Shown here piece by piece: positions 43,893 to 52,829 of a DNA stretch of 64,000 bases (within the stretch, counting starts at the first letter, position 1; every line of letters begins with the position of its first letter). Origin of the DNA: Parendozoicomonas sp. Alg238-R29. GTDB lineage: Bacteria; Pseudomonadota; Gammaproteobacteria; Pseudomonadales; Endozoicomonadaceae. Made by a program: the position numbers and the translations under genes. Below the pieces are notes generated by a model. That model was given only the letters and a program-made list of their open reading frames with translations, searched no databases and was not told the DNA's origin. The DNA lies in NCBI RefSeq assembly GCF_947331445.1, contig NZ_CAMZOG010000011.1:1-64000 (forward strand). Direction: 5' to 3'.

Positions 43893-45355
43893 AGGCTGAC
43901 CTCCTGACCTATTGCCTCACTGGGGAAAGTTATTTCTGATGCGCCGCCGAGGGTTTGCCCAAACTCTGCCAGAAGAGCCTGACTGGCCCGGTGGCTCTGG
44001 GCCATGATCGAGAGTGAAGGGTTAATACCAGGAGCCATCGGATAAATGGAACCATCGGCAATGGTCAGGTTTTCAAAGCCATGTACCTGGAAGCCTTCGT
44101 TAACAACAGAATTTGCCGCCTTTTGGCCAATATTGCAGCCGCCCATCAGGTGCAGGGCGATACACAAGGGGGATTCAATGATTTCCTGCGCATGCACCGT
44201 TTCGAAAATATCACGAACTTGCTGTTTACCTGCCTCAGCTTTCTGACGATCTATATCTGACAGTGGCTTATCAAGAACCAGACGGCCATTGTTGTTGAGT
44301 TTGATGGTGCCGGGAACTTCATCACGTACCGCAACCTCAATGCAGGCCATATTGCGAAACTTGGACATGAATTCCTGATGATGAGAGCCGAAACCGGTTT
44401 TCAGCATGGCAACTGCTGCAGGGCCAGCAAAAACATTTTCCAGCTTAAAACCCTGTTTGCGGAAGCGAGGGTCATCGGATTTCAGCGACTGAAAAGCACC
44501 TTTGTGAGAATCCACAATCTCATCCATAAGGGCAATAGTCATAAACTGGGGGTGGCAGTGAAAACCATGCCCCAGTGCAGGTAAGTCTTCCGCAAATCCA
44601 GACTTTAACAACAATTCAGTAGAACCCAGGCTTCCAGCAGCAAGTATGCACTTGCGGGCGTAGAGCACCTGATATTCACTTTTATGGGAACCGTAAACAG
44701 CAACCTGCTGCGGGCCGTGAACAACCTGATGAACATGAAACTGATCTTTTAACACTGCGCCCTTGGAAAGAGCAGACGGCAGGAAAGACACCGCCATACT
44801 TTGTTTGGATTCCCGTGGACATCCGCCGAGACAAACAACGCAGTCATTGTTTTTGTTGTCGCAGTTTTTCTGACCGCGACGCAGAGCCGCTCGCTTCAGG
44901 TTAAGTTTGTCGAATCCTTCCGCGTACAGGTGGGCGTTACCGTTCCAGTCTGACTCTGGAATGTATTCGAGATTCAAGCGGTTTTCGATCTCGCTGTAAT
45001 GTTCATCCATTGTCATTCGGTTGTAGAAATCCGCACCGGATTTATTACGGAAATCATCCAGAGCGATATCGTCAAAGCGATCCAGCAAACAGTTATTAAT
45101 GATAGTGCCGCCGCCAGCCACCTTGCCGCGCAGGAATACTGTGTGAGCATCTTTGCTGGGGTCCATACCGCCATTCCACATCAGTTGAGTGTTGGCATGA
45201 AGTTCATTAGCAGGGAATTCATCCGCACGGTAATGTTTTCCTGCTTCCAGCAGGCAGACATCCGCTCCGGCGGCGCTCAGGTAATGTGCTAATACACTGC
45301 CTGATGCTCCTGTACCGATAATTATGAAGTCGTAAAATCGTTTTATTGTTGTCAT
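43889..45355 (-). CDS. GMC-family oxidoreductase, probable long-chain alcohol dehydrogenase
   Basis: A 488-residue flavoprotein. FAD motif FIIIGTGASGSVLAHYL follows the start. GKVAGGGTIINNCLLDR is the second block, and CVVCLGGCPRESKQ is a Cys-rich block like that of the other GMC gene here. The end carries HLMGGCNIGQ and the ADGSIYPMAPGINPSLSIMA motif with the catalytic region. The frame is open from TTG 45415, but ATG 45355 gives the normal start. Operon with a subunit-3-like protein and an aldehyde dehydrogenase suggests alcohol-to-acid oxidation. Confidence 0.85.
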   Translation of the reverse strand: MTTIKRFYDFIIIGTGASGSVLAHYLSAAGADVCLLEAGKHYRADEFPANELHANTQLMWNGGMDPSKDAHTVFLRGKVAGGGTIINNCLLDRFDDIALDDFRNKSGADFYNRMTMDEHYSEIENRLNLEYIPESDWNGNAHLYAEGFDKLNLKRAALRRGQKNCDNKNNDCVVCLGGCPRESKQSMAVSFLPSALSKGAVLKDQFHVHQVVHGPQQVAVYGSHKSEYQVLYARKCILAAGSLGSTELLLKSGFAEDLPALGHGFHCHPQFMTIALMDEIVDSHKGAFQSLKSDDPRFRKQGFKLENVFAGPAAVAMLKTGFGSHHQEFMSKFRNMACIEVAVRDEVPGTIKLNNNGRLVLDKPLSDIDRQKAEAGKQQVRDIFETVHAQEIIESPLCIALHLMGGCNIGQKAANSVVNEGFQVHGFENLTIADGSIYPMAPGINPSLSIMAQSHRASQALLAEFGQTLGGASEITFPSEAIGQEVSL

Positions 45356-45519
45356 CTTCAGGCTCAGGTCCCAGCTAAAAACGGCGGCTGTCGGTGCAGG
45401 ATGTTCTGTCCACAACAGGCGACTGGATTAGTGTAATGAGCTAAAAGGTACTCACGTACCAATAAGGCTCCAATTTTACACCTTTCTGATCAAAGGAACA
45501 GCCCTCAGGGATACCCATA

Positions 45520-45543
45520 GAAACTCTTGTGGAAACTCTTGTG
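45520..45543. repeat. Tandem duplication of a 12-base unit
   Basis: GAAACTCTTGTG repeated twice between the GMC gene and the acyltransferase-like gene, enclosed by ATACCCA (45511-45517) and TGGGTAT (45553-45559). Confidence 0.6.
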
Positions 45544-45577
45544 AAAGTAGAGTTGGGTATTGAATGGAAAGCGCCCC

Positions 45578-46624
45578 CTAATCCATTGATTCCGGTTGAT
45601 CTGGCAGCAATACAGGGTAGCTGACAAAAGAACCCTGTGGGTCGTTACCTTTACGGATATGCATAATCCTCTGGGGAAGTTCCATAACAATAGTGGCAAT
45701 GGTTCCAAACTCTCCGTATCCGGGAACCAGTGAGGTATGCCAGGTCTGGTGAACAGGCCAGGTGCTATTGGAGCGATCTGAGAGTAGCCGCTGCATAGTG
45801 GCAATGTTCTGCTGGCGAAGAATTGTGGTTAGCCCGGCCAGTGTTTTCAGGCGCTCATGGGAACTGGCGTGAATGCCCCCCTCTGGGGTTAAACGTCGGC
45901 CCAGATAATGATTGGTGTGCAGGCTTATCTGGCCGGGTGGTGAAAGGAACCAGCAGTTGTTACCGGCAAATTCCACACAGAATTCCTGACCGGTATTACA
46001 GGCCATGGTCAAACATCCAATACGCGCGCCGGGAGTTGAGCTTGCCAGATCCCGAGCTTGCTCAAGTGATGATGTTTCCAGCAGTGCCCGCATAAGAATA
46101 TGAAGGGGGACACCTTCACAGCGGCGGCGAAGACGTAGCATATTCAGGCATAAGCCAAGGCCGCAGTTGTTTAACCCGATTTTTCCAATAATGCCTGGCT
46201 CGGTAAAGGTGAGAATCTGGAGGTTATTATCCAGAGTGATATGGAGAAGAACTGCCAGATCCAGCAAGGGTCTACTGAAATCCCAGTTCTGGCCGAGCAG
46301 GCCGTTGTCCCGAAAAGTGATGGTGCTGCACTCCATCTGCTGGCTGATGAGTTCAGAGCGGGCGTTGAGTACATAAATCCAGTCTGCCGGTTGGTGAGCG
46401 GCATCAGCAAGAGCATCAATTTCCTCACAGTAACCCGGATGGAATTTGTGGATCTGCTCACGGAAGTAGCGGCCGGTTGTGTGAACGTCCGCTTCAGTCA
46501 TCCGTAAAAGACCGGCGTAAAAGGCGATAGTACTGGCAATATTTTCTGCCAGACGTGCACCATGTATTGCTCCCCGGTTCTCAGCAGAGCCAGACAGGGT
46601 GATCATTGGGAAACAGTCAGTCAT
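45578..46624 (-). CDS. C45-family peptidase/acyltransferase-like protein (Ntn hydrolase)
   Basis: A 348-residue protein related to acyl-CoA:6-aminopenicillanate acyltransferase. Family blocks are NRGAIHGARLAENI, EIDALADAA and the autocleavage region SQQMECSTITFRDNGLLGQNWD, where the Cys becomes the N-terminal nucleophile. The end contains TIATIVMELPQRIMHIRKG. A TTG at 46630 opens the frame; ATG 46624 was chosen. It is divergent from the glutaredoxin gene. Bacterial members cleave or transfer acyl groups from unknown amides. Its stop lies in a TAGGGGGCG tract like that of the dispersed repeat. Confidence 0.8.
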   Translation of the reverse strand: MTDCFPMITLSGSAENRGAIHGARLAENIASTIAFYAGLLRMTEADVHTTGRYFREQIHKFHPGYCEEIDALADAAHQPADWIYVLNARSELISQQMECSTITFRDNGLLGQNWDFSRPLLDLAVLLHITLDNNLQILTFTEPGIIGKIGLNNCGLGLCLNMLRLRRRCEGVPLHILMRALLETSSLEQARDLASSTPGARIGCLTMACNTGQEFCVEFAGNNCWFLSPPGQISLHTNHYLGRRLTPEGGIHASSHERLKTLAGLTTILRQQNIATMQRLLSDRSNSTWPVHQTWHTSLVPGYGEFGTIATIVMELPQRIMHIRKGNDPQGSFVSYPVLLPDQPESMD

Positions 46625-46721
46625 TTTCAAACTCTTGACAATCTGTTGCCATGGATCAATGGCAGAACGCGGATCTGTGGTGCAGACTGAAACAGATACT
46701 GTCCGTCATCAGGATTTACCA

Positions 46722-46973
46722 ATGAAAAGAATTACCATTTTCGGTCGCTCCGGTTGTGGCTTTTGTGCCCGAGCCAAGGAAGTTTGCGAGAGCAAAGAGC
46801 TGGAGTTTCGGTATATCGATGTGCATGAAGCAGGCATCGGTCAGGCCGATCTGGAAAAGACCATTGGTAGAAAAGTAGAAACTTTACCGCAGATTTTCCA
46901 CGGTCAAGATTACATTGGTGGTTACGTTGAGCTGGAAGCGTTCCTGAAAAAGGAAGGTGTTATTCCTGTCTGA
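46722..46973 (+). CDS. Glutaredoxin
   Basis: An 83-residue dithiol glutaredoxin with active site Cys12-Gly-Phe-Cys15, the TLPQIF cis-proline block and GGYVELEAFL. It reduces disulfides with glutathione. The frame is open from 46599, but ATG 46722 with AGGA seven bases upstream gives a normal glutaredoxin. It lies closest to GrxA/GrxC-type proteins; the exact subtype is open. Confidence 0.9.
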   Translation: MKRITIFGRSGCGFCARAKEVCESKELEFRYIDVHEAGIGQADLEKTIGRKVETLPQIFHGQDYIGGYVELEAFLKKEGVIPV

Positions 46974-46982
46974 TTTCCCTGT

Positions 46983-47003
46983 TAGCCCGGTATCGCCGGG
47001 CTA
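46983..47003 (+). terminator. Probable terminator after glutaredoxin
   Basis: TAGCCCGG-TATCG-CCGGGCTA stem followed by a pyrimidine-rich stretch with T-runs. Confidence 0.55.
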
Positions 47004-47087
47004 CCGCATTTATCTTTCCCTTTGCATTTTCCCCTGTCGTTCACGTTAAAATACTTTTGTTTGAAGTAGAGTTGTACGACATATTCA

Positions 47088-48173
47088 ATGACGCAAATAA
47101 GAAAAAAATTCCGATCTCTTGTTATTCGCGGTGGACACAATGCTGCAAAGCATCTTGCTGAACATGGTTTTCAGCAACAGCATGTGAAAGCCATGCTGGG
47201 GGCTTCCGGTGGGCCAAAGTGGTTTGTGTTAAGTGGTCTTGATAAAGCACTGCTGGGGGAAACCTTCAAAGAGCGAACGGATCCTCTCCATTTGCTTGGT
47301 AGTTCAGCAGGCTGCTGGCGTTTCACCTGTTACAGCACGGCTGCTCCTGTGGCGGCCATTCATCGGTTTCAGGAAGCGTATATCGCTGATTCCTACGAAA
47401 AACGGCCTGCAGCAGCTGAAGTGACAAGACATGTAAAAGGTATTCTGAAAGAAATCCTTGGTGATAACGGACCGGCCGAAATTCTTAATAATCCGGTTTT
47501 TCGTTTGAATCTTGTGGTTGATCAGGGGCATGGGCCGTTAGCTTTTCAAAATACGGCTTTGCAAATGATGGGGTTAATGGCTGCATCAGTCGGTAATGCT
47601 GTTCATCAGAAGCTTCTTGGAGCGCTATTTTCCCGGGTTCTGTTTCAACACCCCTCAGGGGGCTTTCCCTTTGGCAGTTTGAATGATCTGCCGACCCGGA
47701 GTGTAAAACTAGCGGAAGACAATGTGGCTGATGCCGTGCTGGCTTCCGGCTCTATTCCCATGGTACTGGAGGGTGTGAAGGATATTGCCGGAGCAGGGAA
47801 GGGGCTTTATCTGGATGGTGGAGTAACGGATTACCATTTTAATCTTCCCCTGACTGTTGATGATGGCCTGGTGTTGTATCCCCATTTTCGGGAGCAGCCT
47901 GTTCCTGGCTGGTTTGATAAAGGCCTACCTTGGCGCAAACCCGATGCTGAAAATTATCGTCGGACATTAATCGTGGCGCCTTCTGCAGAATTTGTCAGCA
48001 AGTTGCCTTACGGAAAAATTCCCGACCGTAAAGACTTCACAAAGTTAGATACTGAATCCCGGCAGAAGTACTGGCGTATTGCTGTCCAGGAAAGTGAACG
48101 GCTTGGGGATGAATGGCTGGAGTTGGTAGAGAAACAACTGTTGTCAGAGGTACTTCAACCGTTGACTTTTTAA
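47088..48173 (+). CDS. Patatin-like phospholipase
   Basis: A 361-residue protein. The nucleophile elbow LLGSSAGCW gives Ser73, and GLYLDGGVTDY supplies the Asp of the dyad (about 244). The glycine-rich oxyanion region GASGGPKWFVLSG precedes it. The domain extends to the end. Patatins release fatty acids from phospholipids; several are toxins, but no secretion signal is visible here. It is not coupled to the following gene. Confidence 0.85.
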   Translation: MTQIRKKFRSLVIRGGHNAAKHLAEHGFQQQHVKAMLGASGGPKWFVLSGLDKALLGETFKERTDPLHLLGSSAGCWRFTCYSTAAPVAAIHRFQEAYIADSYEKRPAAAEVTRHVKGILKEILGDNGPAEILNNPVFRLNLVVDQGHGPLAFQNTALQMMGLMAASVGNAVHQKLLGALFSRVLFQHPSGGFPFGSLNDLPTRSVKLAEDNVADAVLASGSIPMVLEGVKDIAGAGKGLYLDGGVTDYHFNLPLTVDDGLVLYPHFREQPVPGWFDKGLPWRKPDAENYRRTLIVAPSAEFVSKLPYGKIPDRKDFTKLDTESRQKYWRIAVQESERLGDEWLELVEKQLLSEVLQPLTF

Positions 48174-48275
48174 AAATCTGACAAAACTGTTGGGGCTGCG
48201 AACATTTCGCCAACAGATTTCTTTGCAGAGACTCTAAAAGGTTTGAAACTTTATTAGATCATGTGGAGCAGCGTA

Positions 48276-49052
48276 ATGGAGCAAGCCAAATCAAAAAATC
48301 TATGTCACAGCGGCTTTCTGCCCTTTACTCCAAGTGGTGGCGGTATGGTGCCATCTGAAGAAACTGCGACGGTTTCTTTACTTTCTCTTCCGCTAATGGG
48401 CACGGCTGCTACGGAAAGGAAATCACTGGATGATTACAAGATTGTTGCTGCTGAAGATGAGGCAACGTCAACGGTTTGTCAGCCTCTGACGCTCAATGGC
48501 AAACCCTTCATTCTTGGGCTTGATGAAAAAGGAAGGCTAGACCGCAAGTATACTGAGTTGATTCAGCTGGCTATTCAGGAAAATGGTAATGCTGCAACAT
48601 TGGATACAATCTTTCAGTGGATAAAGGAGAAGTTTGTTGATGTTTTTAGACGGCACTGGCAAAAAAGGCCAATAAAAGAGAAAGGGAGGCCGGTCGATAA
48701 CCCGAGTGATGAAAGATGTTGGAAGAGTGTGAATAATAGTTTGCGTCATACGTTAAGTTCGAATAAATGTTTTGTGAAAATACCGAATTCAGGCGAGTCA
48801 CCAAAAAAAGGCCAAAAGTGGCGTTATGATGCCAGTCAAAGGTGTCCACTCGAACGCAAACGTAAGACGCAGGCTGAAACTCTTTATCTAACCCTGCCTG
48901 TCAGCAAAGTGAAGCTGAAGGGAGAGGGAGACGTGCGCCATTCTCATGATGATGATGACGAGGAGGATTGTTACAAACCACCGCACTCTCCATCAGGATA
49001 TCTTACTCCTCTAGATAAGCACCCATGGGATATAAGTGGGGAGGGACGCTAA
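48276..49052 (+). CDS. Forkhead (winged-helix) domain-like protein, eukaryotic-type
   Basis: A 258-residue protein. Residues about 90-185 read like a forkhead domain: helix 1 RKYTELIQLAIQENGN (90-105), helix 2 TLDTIFQWIKEKFVDVF (108-124), and after an insertion of about 20 residues the recognition helix and strand NSLRHTLSSNKCFVKIP (154-170), compared with NSIRHNLSLNDCFVKVP in FOX factors. PKKGQKW then matches the wing (PGKGSYW). A basic ERKRK (193-197) resembles a nuclear localisation signal, and an acidic HDDDDEEDC tract lies at 224-232. The 85 N-terminal residues are low-complexity without Sec signal. ATG 48276 with GGAG seven bases upstream was preferred to 48261. DNA binding and translocation into host cells are inferred. 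Confidence 0.75.
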   Translation: MEQAKSKNLCHSGFLPFTPSGGGMVPSEETATVSLLSLPLMGTAATERKSLDDYKIVAAEDEATSTVCQPLTLNGKPFILGLDEKGRLDRKYTELIQLAIQENGNAATLDTIFQWIKEKFVDVFRRHWQKRPIKEKGRPVDNPSDERCWKSVNNSLRHTLSSNKCFVKIPNSGESPKKGQKWRYDASQRCPLERKRKTQAETLYLTLPVSKVKLKGEGDVRHSHDDDDEEDCYKPPHSPSGYLTPLDKHPWDISGEGR

Positions 49053-49231
49053 ATTCACATTTCTGGCCGCTTGATTTAGTATCAATAGATAGACTATTTC
49101 AATCTCCATCAGGGATTTATGGAGCGACTGCAGAGTTGCAGTCGATAGCGCAAAGGATGCCGCTTATGGACTTCCGTTCGACGGCCAGTCATATCATTCA
49201 GTCCTTTCCTGGTTTGCAGGAGATTCTGTAA
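49025..49231 (+). CDS. Small ORF coupled to the papain-fold gene
   Basis: A 68-residue frame whose stop overlaps the start of the next gene by one base (TAATG) and whose start lies within the end of the forkhead-like gene. No family or signal is seen. A shorter version from ATG 49160 (MPLMDFRSTASHIIQSFPGL) has AAAGGATG-type spacing upstream. Coding status is uncertain and rests on the tight overlaps. Confidence 0.4.
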   Translation: MGYKWGGTLNSHFWPLDLVSIDRLFQSPSGIYGATAELQSIAQRMPLMDFRSTASHIIQSFPGLQEIL

Positions 49232-49836
49232 TGGCTTTGCGTACACCATTCAGTTACCAGGTTTCAGCCTACGACTGCGTTCCCATATCGTTTATTAATG
49301 CGCTGGCCTATCTTTTTGATCGGGATGATATTCCCCCGCTGGTGATTCAAAAAATCTATCTTTATTGTCTGGATACCGTTACCACTCAGGGTGATCTAGG
49401 TCACGGGACTACCGGGCTGGCCGTGGCTCTGTTGGGAAACTGGTTGCAGAAATATCGTGATGAAAGTTTTTCTTTATCGACAACTTATCTTGAGCGGGAT
49501 CGTTTTTCGGTCATTGAGAAAAGTCCTCTGTCAGAATGCTTGAACCGAAAAGGCACTGCGCTGGTGCGGTTGCATACCGGCAAAAACCTCTGGCATTACG
49601 TTCTGGCATTGAGCATGGATGATGACTGGCTTTATGTGTTCGATCCCTGCCGAAGAAAGCAACGCAATATCGTTCGTGGGCAAGTGGAATATCTGCCCGA
49701 GGCCAACGAACAACAACCGAATCTTCGCATTCGCCGCCAGTGGCTGGATACCCTTTCAAATCGGAAGCGGTTTTGTCTGGGGACACTTCGTGAGCGGGAA
49801 TGCCTGCTGATAGAAAAACCCATGCAGATACACTGA
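49231..49836 (+). CDS. Papain-fold (peptidase C39-like) protein
   Basis: A 201-residue protein with an apparent cysteine protease triad: Cys16 in SAYDCVPIS, His122 in LWHYVLAL and Asp138 in YVFDPC. This order and spacing fit the C39 peptidase fold. It has no signal peptide. It may be a peptidase, deamidase or inactive homologue. It is followed in another frame by a small membrane protein overlapping by 37 bases. Neighbour to the forkhead-like gene. Confidence 0.72.
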   Translation: MALRTPFSYQVSAYDCVPISFINALAYLFDRDDIPPLVIQKIYLYCLDTVTTQGDLGHGTTGLAVALLGNWLQKYRDESFSLSTTYLERDRFSVIEKSPLSECLNRKGTALVRLHTGKNLWHYVLALSMDDDWLYVFDPCRRKQRNIVRGQVEYLPEANEQQPNLRIRRQWLDTLSNRKRFCLGTLRERECLLIEKPMQIH

Positions 49837-50021
49837 ACCTTCTTGATTTGATTGACATCTACCGCGGCAGGCTGCCGAAAAACCGGTTTCTTAAAGATCA
49901 AGCTCTTAAAGATTTCATTGTGAAGACATCTCTGACCATGTCCTGGGTCATTTATCCTGGTATCGCTTTGTTGGTTTGGGTGTCGCGATGTTTGCTCTTT
50001 TGTTATGACTCACAGGATTGA
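49800..50021 (+). CDS. Small membrane protein overlapping the papain-fold gene
   Basis: A 73-residue frame that begins 37 bases before the end of the papain-fold gene. The N-terminal half is hydrophilic (LNLLDLIDIYRGRLPKNRFL), and a membrane helix follows (MSWVIYPGIALLVWVSRCLLF). No family recognised. The overlap and preceding reading continuity favour a real, translationally coupled gene. Confidence 0.5.
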   Translation: MPADRKTHADTLNLLDLIDIYRGRLPKNRFLKDQALKDFIVKTSLTMSWVIYPGIALLVWVSRCLLFCYDSQD

Positions 50022-50031
50022 GCTGTAAAAG

Positions 50032-50068
50032 AAAAGCCCCGAACAACTTCTGTTGTTCGGGGCTTTTT
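50032..50068. terminator. Strong bidirectional terminator
   Basis: AAAAGCCCCGAACAAC-TTCT-GTTGTTCGGGGCTTTTT, shared by the small membrane gene and the convergent POT transporter. Confidence 0.92.
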
Positions 50069-50092
50069 AATAGCCGCAGGGTCTACGGATAT

Positions 50093-51574
50093 TTAAACAG
50101 CTTCAGCAGCGGTCAGACCTTCAGTCTTTTCCAGCTCGTCAGCTTTCTTCAGCATGTTGCGGATCATCACGGAGGAGCCCATAGCAACAATAACCATGGC
50201 GGCAGCTGCAACAGTCAGCATACCGAAGTAGTCACCATATACAGTCTGTACGAACTGCTGGGTGATTTCCTGGCCTTTCTCCATAGCGATAGAGCCAGAG
50301 ATGACCGCACCAACGATGCCAGACAGGGCCATGGCAACGGAGAACAGAGATACAGAGAAGCCTTCGATGTGCTTGGGAGTCACAGACAGGATGAAGGCAA
50401 CAACCAGAGATCCAACGATAACTTCCCCGAATGCCAGAAAACCGTGGATAGCCAGGAACAGATCCGGGCTGGTGGTAACATCTTCACCGATGTTCTTCAC
50501 AGCTATGGTCAGCAGGCCGAAGGCTGCAACAGTCAGTACGAAGGAGATCGCAATTTTGCTGGCAGTGGTCAGGTTAATGCCGCGCTTTTCCAGAGCAGTA
50601 AAGGTTCCGGTGATTGCAGGACCTGCAACGATACACCACAGTGGATTCAGAGCCATGGAGGCTTCAGGAGCCAGTGGGATGAAGCCCAGCAGGTCTCCAC
50701 GCATGGTGTTGATGGTTACCATGGTCATGGAAGTCATCATCTGACCGTAGTATACGAAGAACGCAGTTGTCAGCAGCCCCATGATCAGGATAGTGCCCAT
50801 GCGCAAAGCTTCTGCCTTGGTTGCTTTGGACATCAGGAATACAAAGTAAACAACGGCGGCGGCAGCGATGGCGTATACAACGTACTTACCAGTTTCCATG
50901 TCGTTGAACATGAAGAACACCATTCCCAGCATCGCAACAGACAGACCCAGGAAGATACCTTTGTTCTTGGCGGACACTGGAGCCTGGTCGATTTCTGCGC
51001 CCACTTCTACCAGAGGCTTATGGAAGATGATCAGAGTAGCGGCACCCAAAGCGGCCAGAGTAGCAGACAGTGCGAAACCACCATTAAAGCCGATAGCCAG
51101 GATGAACATTGGATACAGGTACTGGCCCAGCAGTGCACCAACGTTGTTCACGGAGTAGTTGATTGGGTAGCAGTTCTCGAAGTCTTCCTGAGACTTAAAG
51201 GTACGCTTGTACAGGCTTGGGTAGGATGGAGACATCAGACCGCGGGCGTAAGAAGCCAGTGCGATACCAAACAGAGACATAGCTATGTTCAAGGTCGATG
51301 CGCCGAGAGCCAACAGGCCGTAACCAATAGCGAAGCTGATGTAAGCCAGAGTCAGGGAGCGCTTGGAACCCAGAAATTTATCGGCAATGAAACCACCGGC
51401 AATGGCGAACAGAGGGCCAATAGAAGAGAACGCACCCACGATCATCATGGTTTCGGCTTCGCCGTACTTCAGCTCTTCAAGGAAGAAACGGGTGAGGATA
51501 ATCATCACACCGTAAAAAGATAAGCCAAACATCATTTGGCAGAACATCATTGACTTGTTCAGTCTATTCCACAT
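50093..51574 (-). CDS. POT-family proton-dependent oligopeptide transporter
   Basis: A 493-residue inner-membrane protein with about 12-14 helices. The POT N-terminus is visible (MFGLSFYGVMIILTRFFLEE, with the conserved E/F-x-x-E-R-x-x-x-like region altered), as are GGFIADKFLGSKRSLTLAY and the middle block CYPINYSVNNVGALLG. It imports small peptides with protons. A 501-codon open frame on the opposite strand is an artefact of codon bias. Next to no peptide-processing gene. Confidence 0.8.
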   Translation of the reverse strand: MWNRLNKSMMFCQMMFGLSFYGVMIILTRFFLEELKYGEAETMMIVGAFSSIGPLFAIAGGFIADKFLGSKRSLTLAYISFAIGYGLLALGASTLNIAMSLFGIALASYARGLMSPSYPSLYKRTFKSQEDFENCYPINYSVNNVGALLGQYLYPMFILAIGFNGGFALSATLAALGAATLIIFHKPLVEVGAEIDQAPVSAKNKGIFLGLSVAMLGMVFFMFNDMETGKYVVYAIAAAAVVYFVFLMSKATKAEALRMGTILIMGLLTTAFFVYYGQMMTSMTMVTINTMRGDLLGFIPLAPEASMALNPLWCIVAGPAITGTFTALEKRGINLTTASKIAISFVLTVAAFGLLTIAVKNIGEDVTTSPDLFLAIHGFLAFGEVIVGSLVVAFILSVTPKHIEGFSVSLFSVAMALSGIVGAVISGSIAMEKGQEITQQFVQTVYGDYFGMLTVAAAAMVIVAMGSSVMIRNMLKKADELEKTEGLTAAEAV

Positions 51575-52012
51575 AAAGGCACCGTAAATTGTTTAATTTG
51601 CTTTGTGGGATGCAATACGCCTTACCTCTGTAAAGAAACTGTATTCACAGGGAGGGTGATCCAGGCAGCAGAGGCCAGATGTATTGAATCTTCCGGTCGC
51701 AAATTTGATCAGTGAATTTTGCGGGAGTTTTATAACAAAAACTATCGTCGAAAATGCTGTCCCAGAGCAGGCTTTTTTACGATAAAAAACGCAAAACTAC
51801 GAATTATATAGGGATTTTACGCTGCTTTTTCATGGTTTGAAGGGTTTATCTATGCAGGAAAAAAGACCAAACTTTTTTAATAAAACAGAGATTTGATCTT
51901 TCTTTCTGTTGGGGTGGGTTTATTCCGAAAAATAATCTCTTAAAGGTATGTCAAGAGTATGTGAATAAACTGATGATTGGGGTTTAATTTTTCTGTTTGT
52001 TTTTTATTCCTG
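51575..52012. other. AT-rich intergenic region
   Basis: 438 bases upstream of the POT gene. No open frame of note, RNA gene or insertion element recognised. It probably holds the transporter promoter. Confidence 0.4.
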
Positions 52013-52768
52013 TCAGGATATGTTCTGAAGAATTAATCTTGCAGACATTATTAAACAAACTATCACTATCATTGGGCGAATCAGTTTCTGTCCTTTAGTG
52101 AGGACCATTTTCGATCCCATGCGAGCGCCGATGAACTGACCTGCCATCATCACCAGACCAATGCTCCATAAAACATGCCCCCCGAACAGGAAAAACATCA
52201 GGGAAGCGATGTTACTGGTGAAGTTAAGAATTTTTGTATGTGCTGTTGCTTTGGGCAGAGACATCCCCAGCAGAGTGACGCAGGCCATGGCAAAGAAAGA
52301 ACCCGTGCCGGGGCCAAAGAAACCATCATAGAAGCCAATGCTAAAACCAATGGTAAGAGCAAAAGTATTCAGAGTGATGCGTTGCTTACCTCCCGCCAGA
52401 TTTTTAGCAAACATAAAGTAGCCAGCAATAGTTACCAGCATCACCGGCACCATGGATACCAGAATGTCAGAATCAATTCGCTGTACCAGCAGTGTTCCTA
52501 CTGCACTGCCTATAAAAGTGCAGAGAATGGGAAAGCGCATCTCTTTTAGATTCACAACACCAGCGCGAACAAAATAAAAGCTGGCGCTAAAACTGCCACC
52601 GCAGGCCTGAAGCTTGTTTGTGGCCAGAGTTTGCAGAGGAGGAATACCCGCGGATAACATGGCAGGAATGGTAATCAGCCCACCACCGCCAGCCATAGCA
52701 TCAATGCAGCCGGCAATGGCACCGACAGAAAACAGCAGTAAAAGAATTTCCGGAGAGAAAATCTCCAT
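52013..52768 (-). CDS. TSUP-family permease (TauE/SafE type)
   Basis: A 251-residue inner-membrane protein with 8 hydrophobic segments and the family motifs GCIDAMAGGGGLITIPAML and GFYDGFFGPGTGSFFAMA. Members export sulfite, sulfoacetate or other organosulfur anions; the substrate here is unknown. Single gene with the dispersed 20-base sequence 61 bases upstream. Confidence 0.88.
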   Translation of the reverse strand: MEIFSPEILLLLFSVGAIAGCIDAMAGGGGLITIPAMLSAGIPPLQTLATNKLQACGGSFSASFYFVRAGVVNLKEMRFPILCTFIGSAVGTLLVQRIDSDILVSMVPVMLVTIAGYFMFAKNLAGGKQRITLNTFALTIGFSIGFYDGFFGPGTGSFFAMACVTLLGMSLPKATAHTKILNFTSNIASLMFFLFGGHVLWSIGLVMMAGQFIGARMGSKMVLTKGQKLIRPMIVIVCLIMSARLILQNIS

Positions 52769-52829
52769 TAAAGTACCTGCTTCAATTAAAAATCAAACAC
52801 ACCCTAAGCGGCCGGCAATCATAGCGATG

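Noticed and set aside
50018-51523. A 501-codon open frame on the plus strand
   Set aside because: It lies exactly antisense to the POT transporter gene, is rich in Gln/His/Ser as expected of a codon-bias shadow, and shows no family motif.
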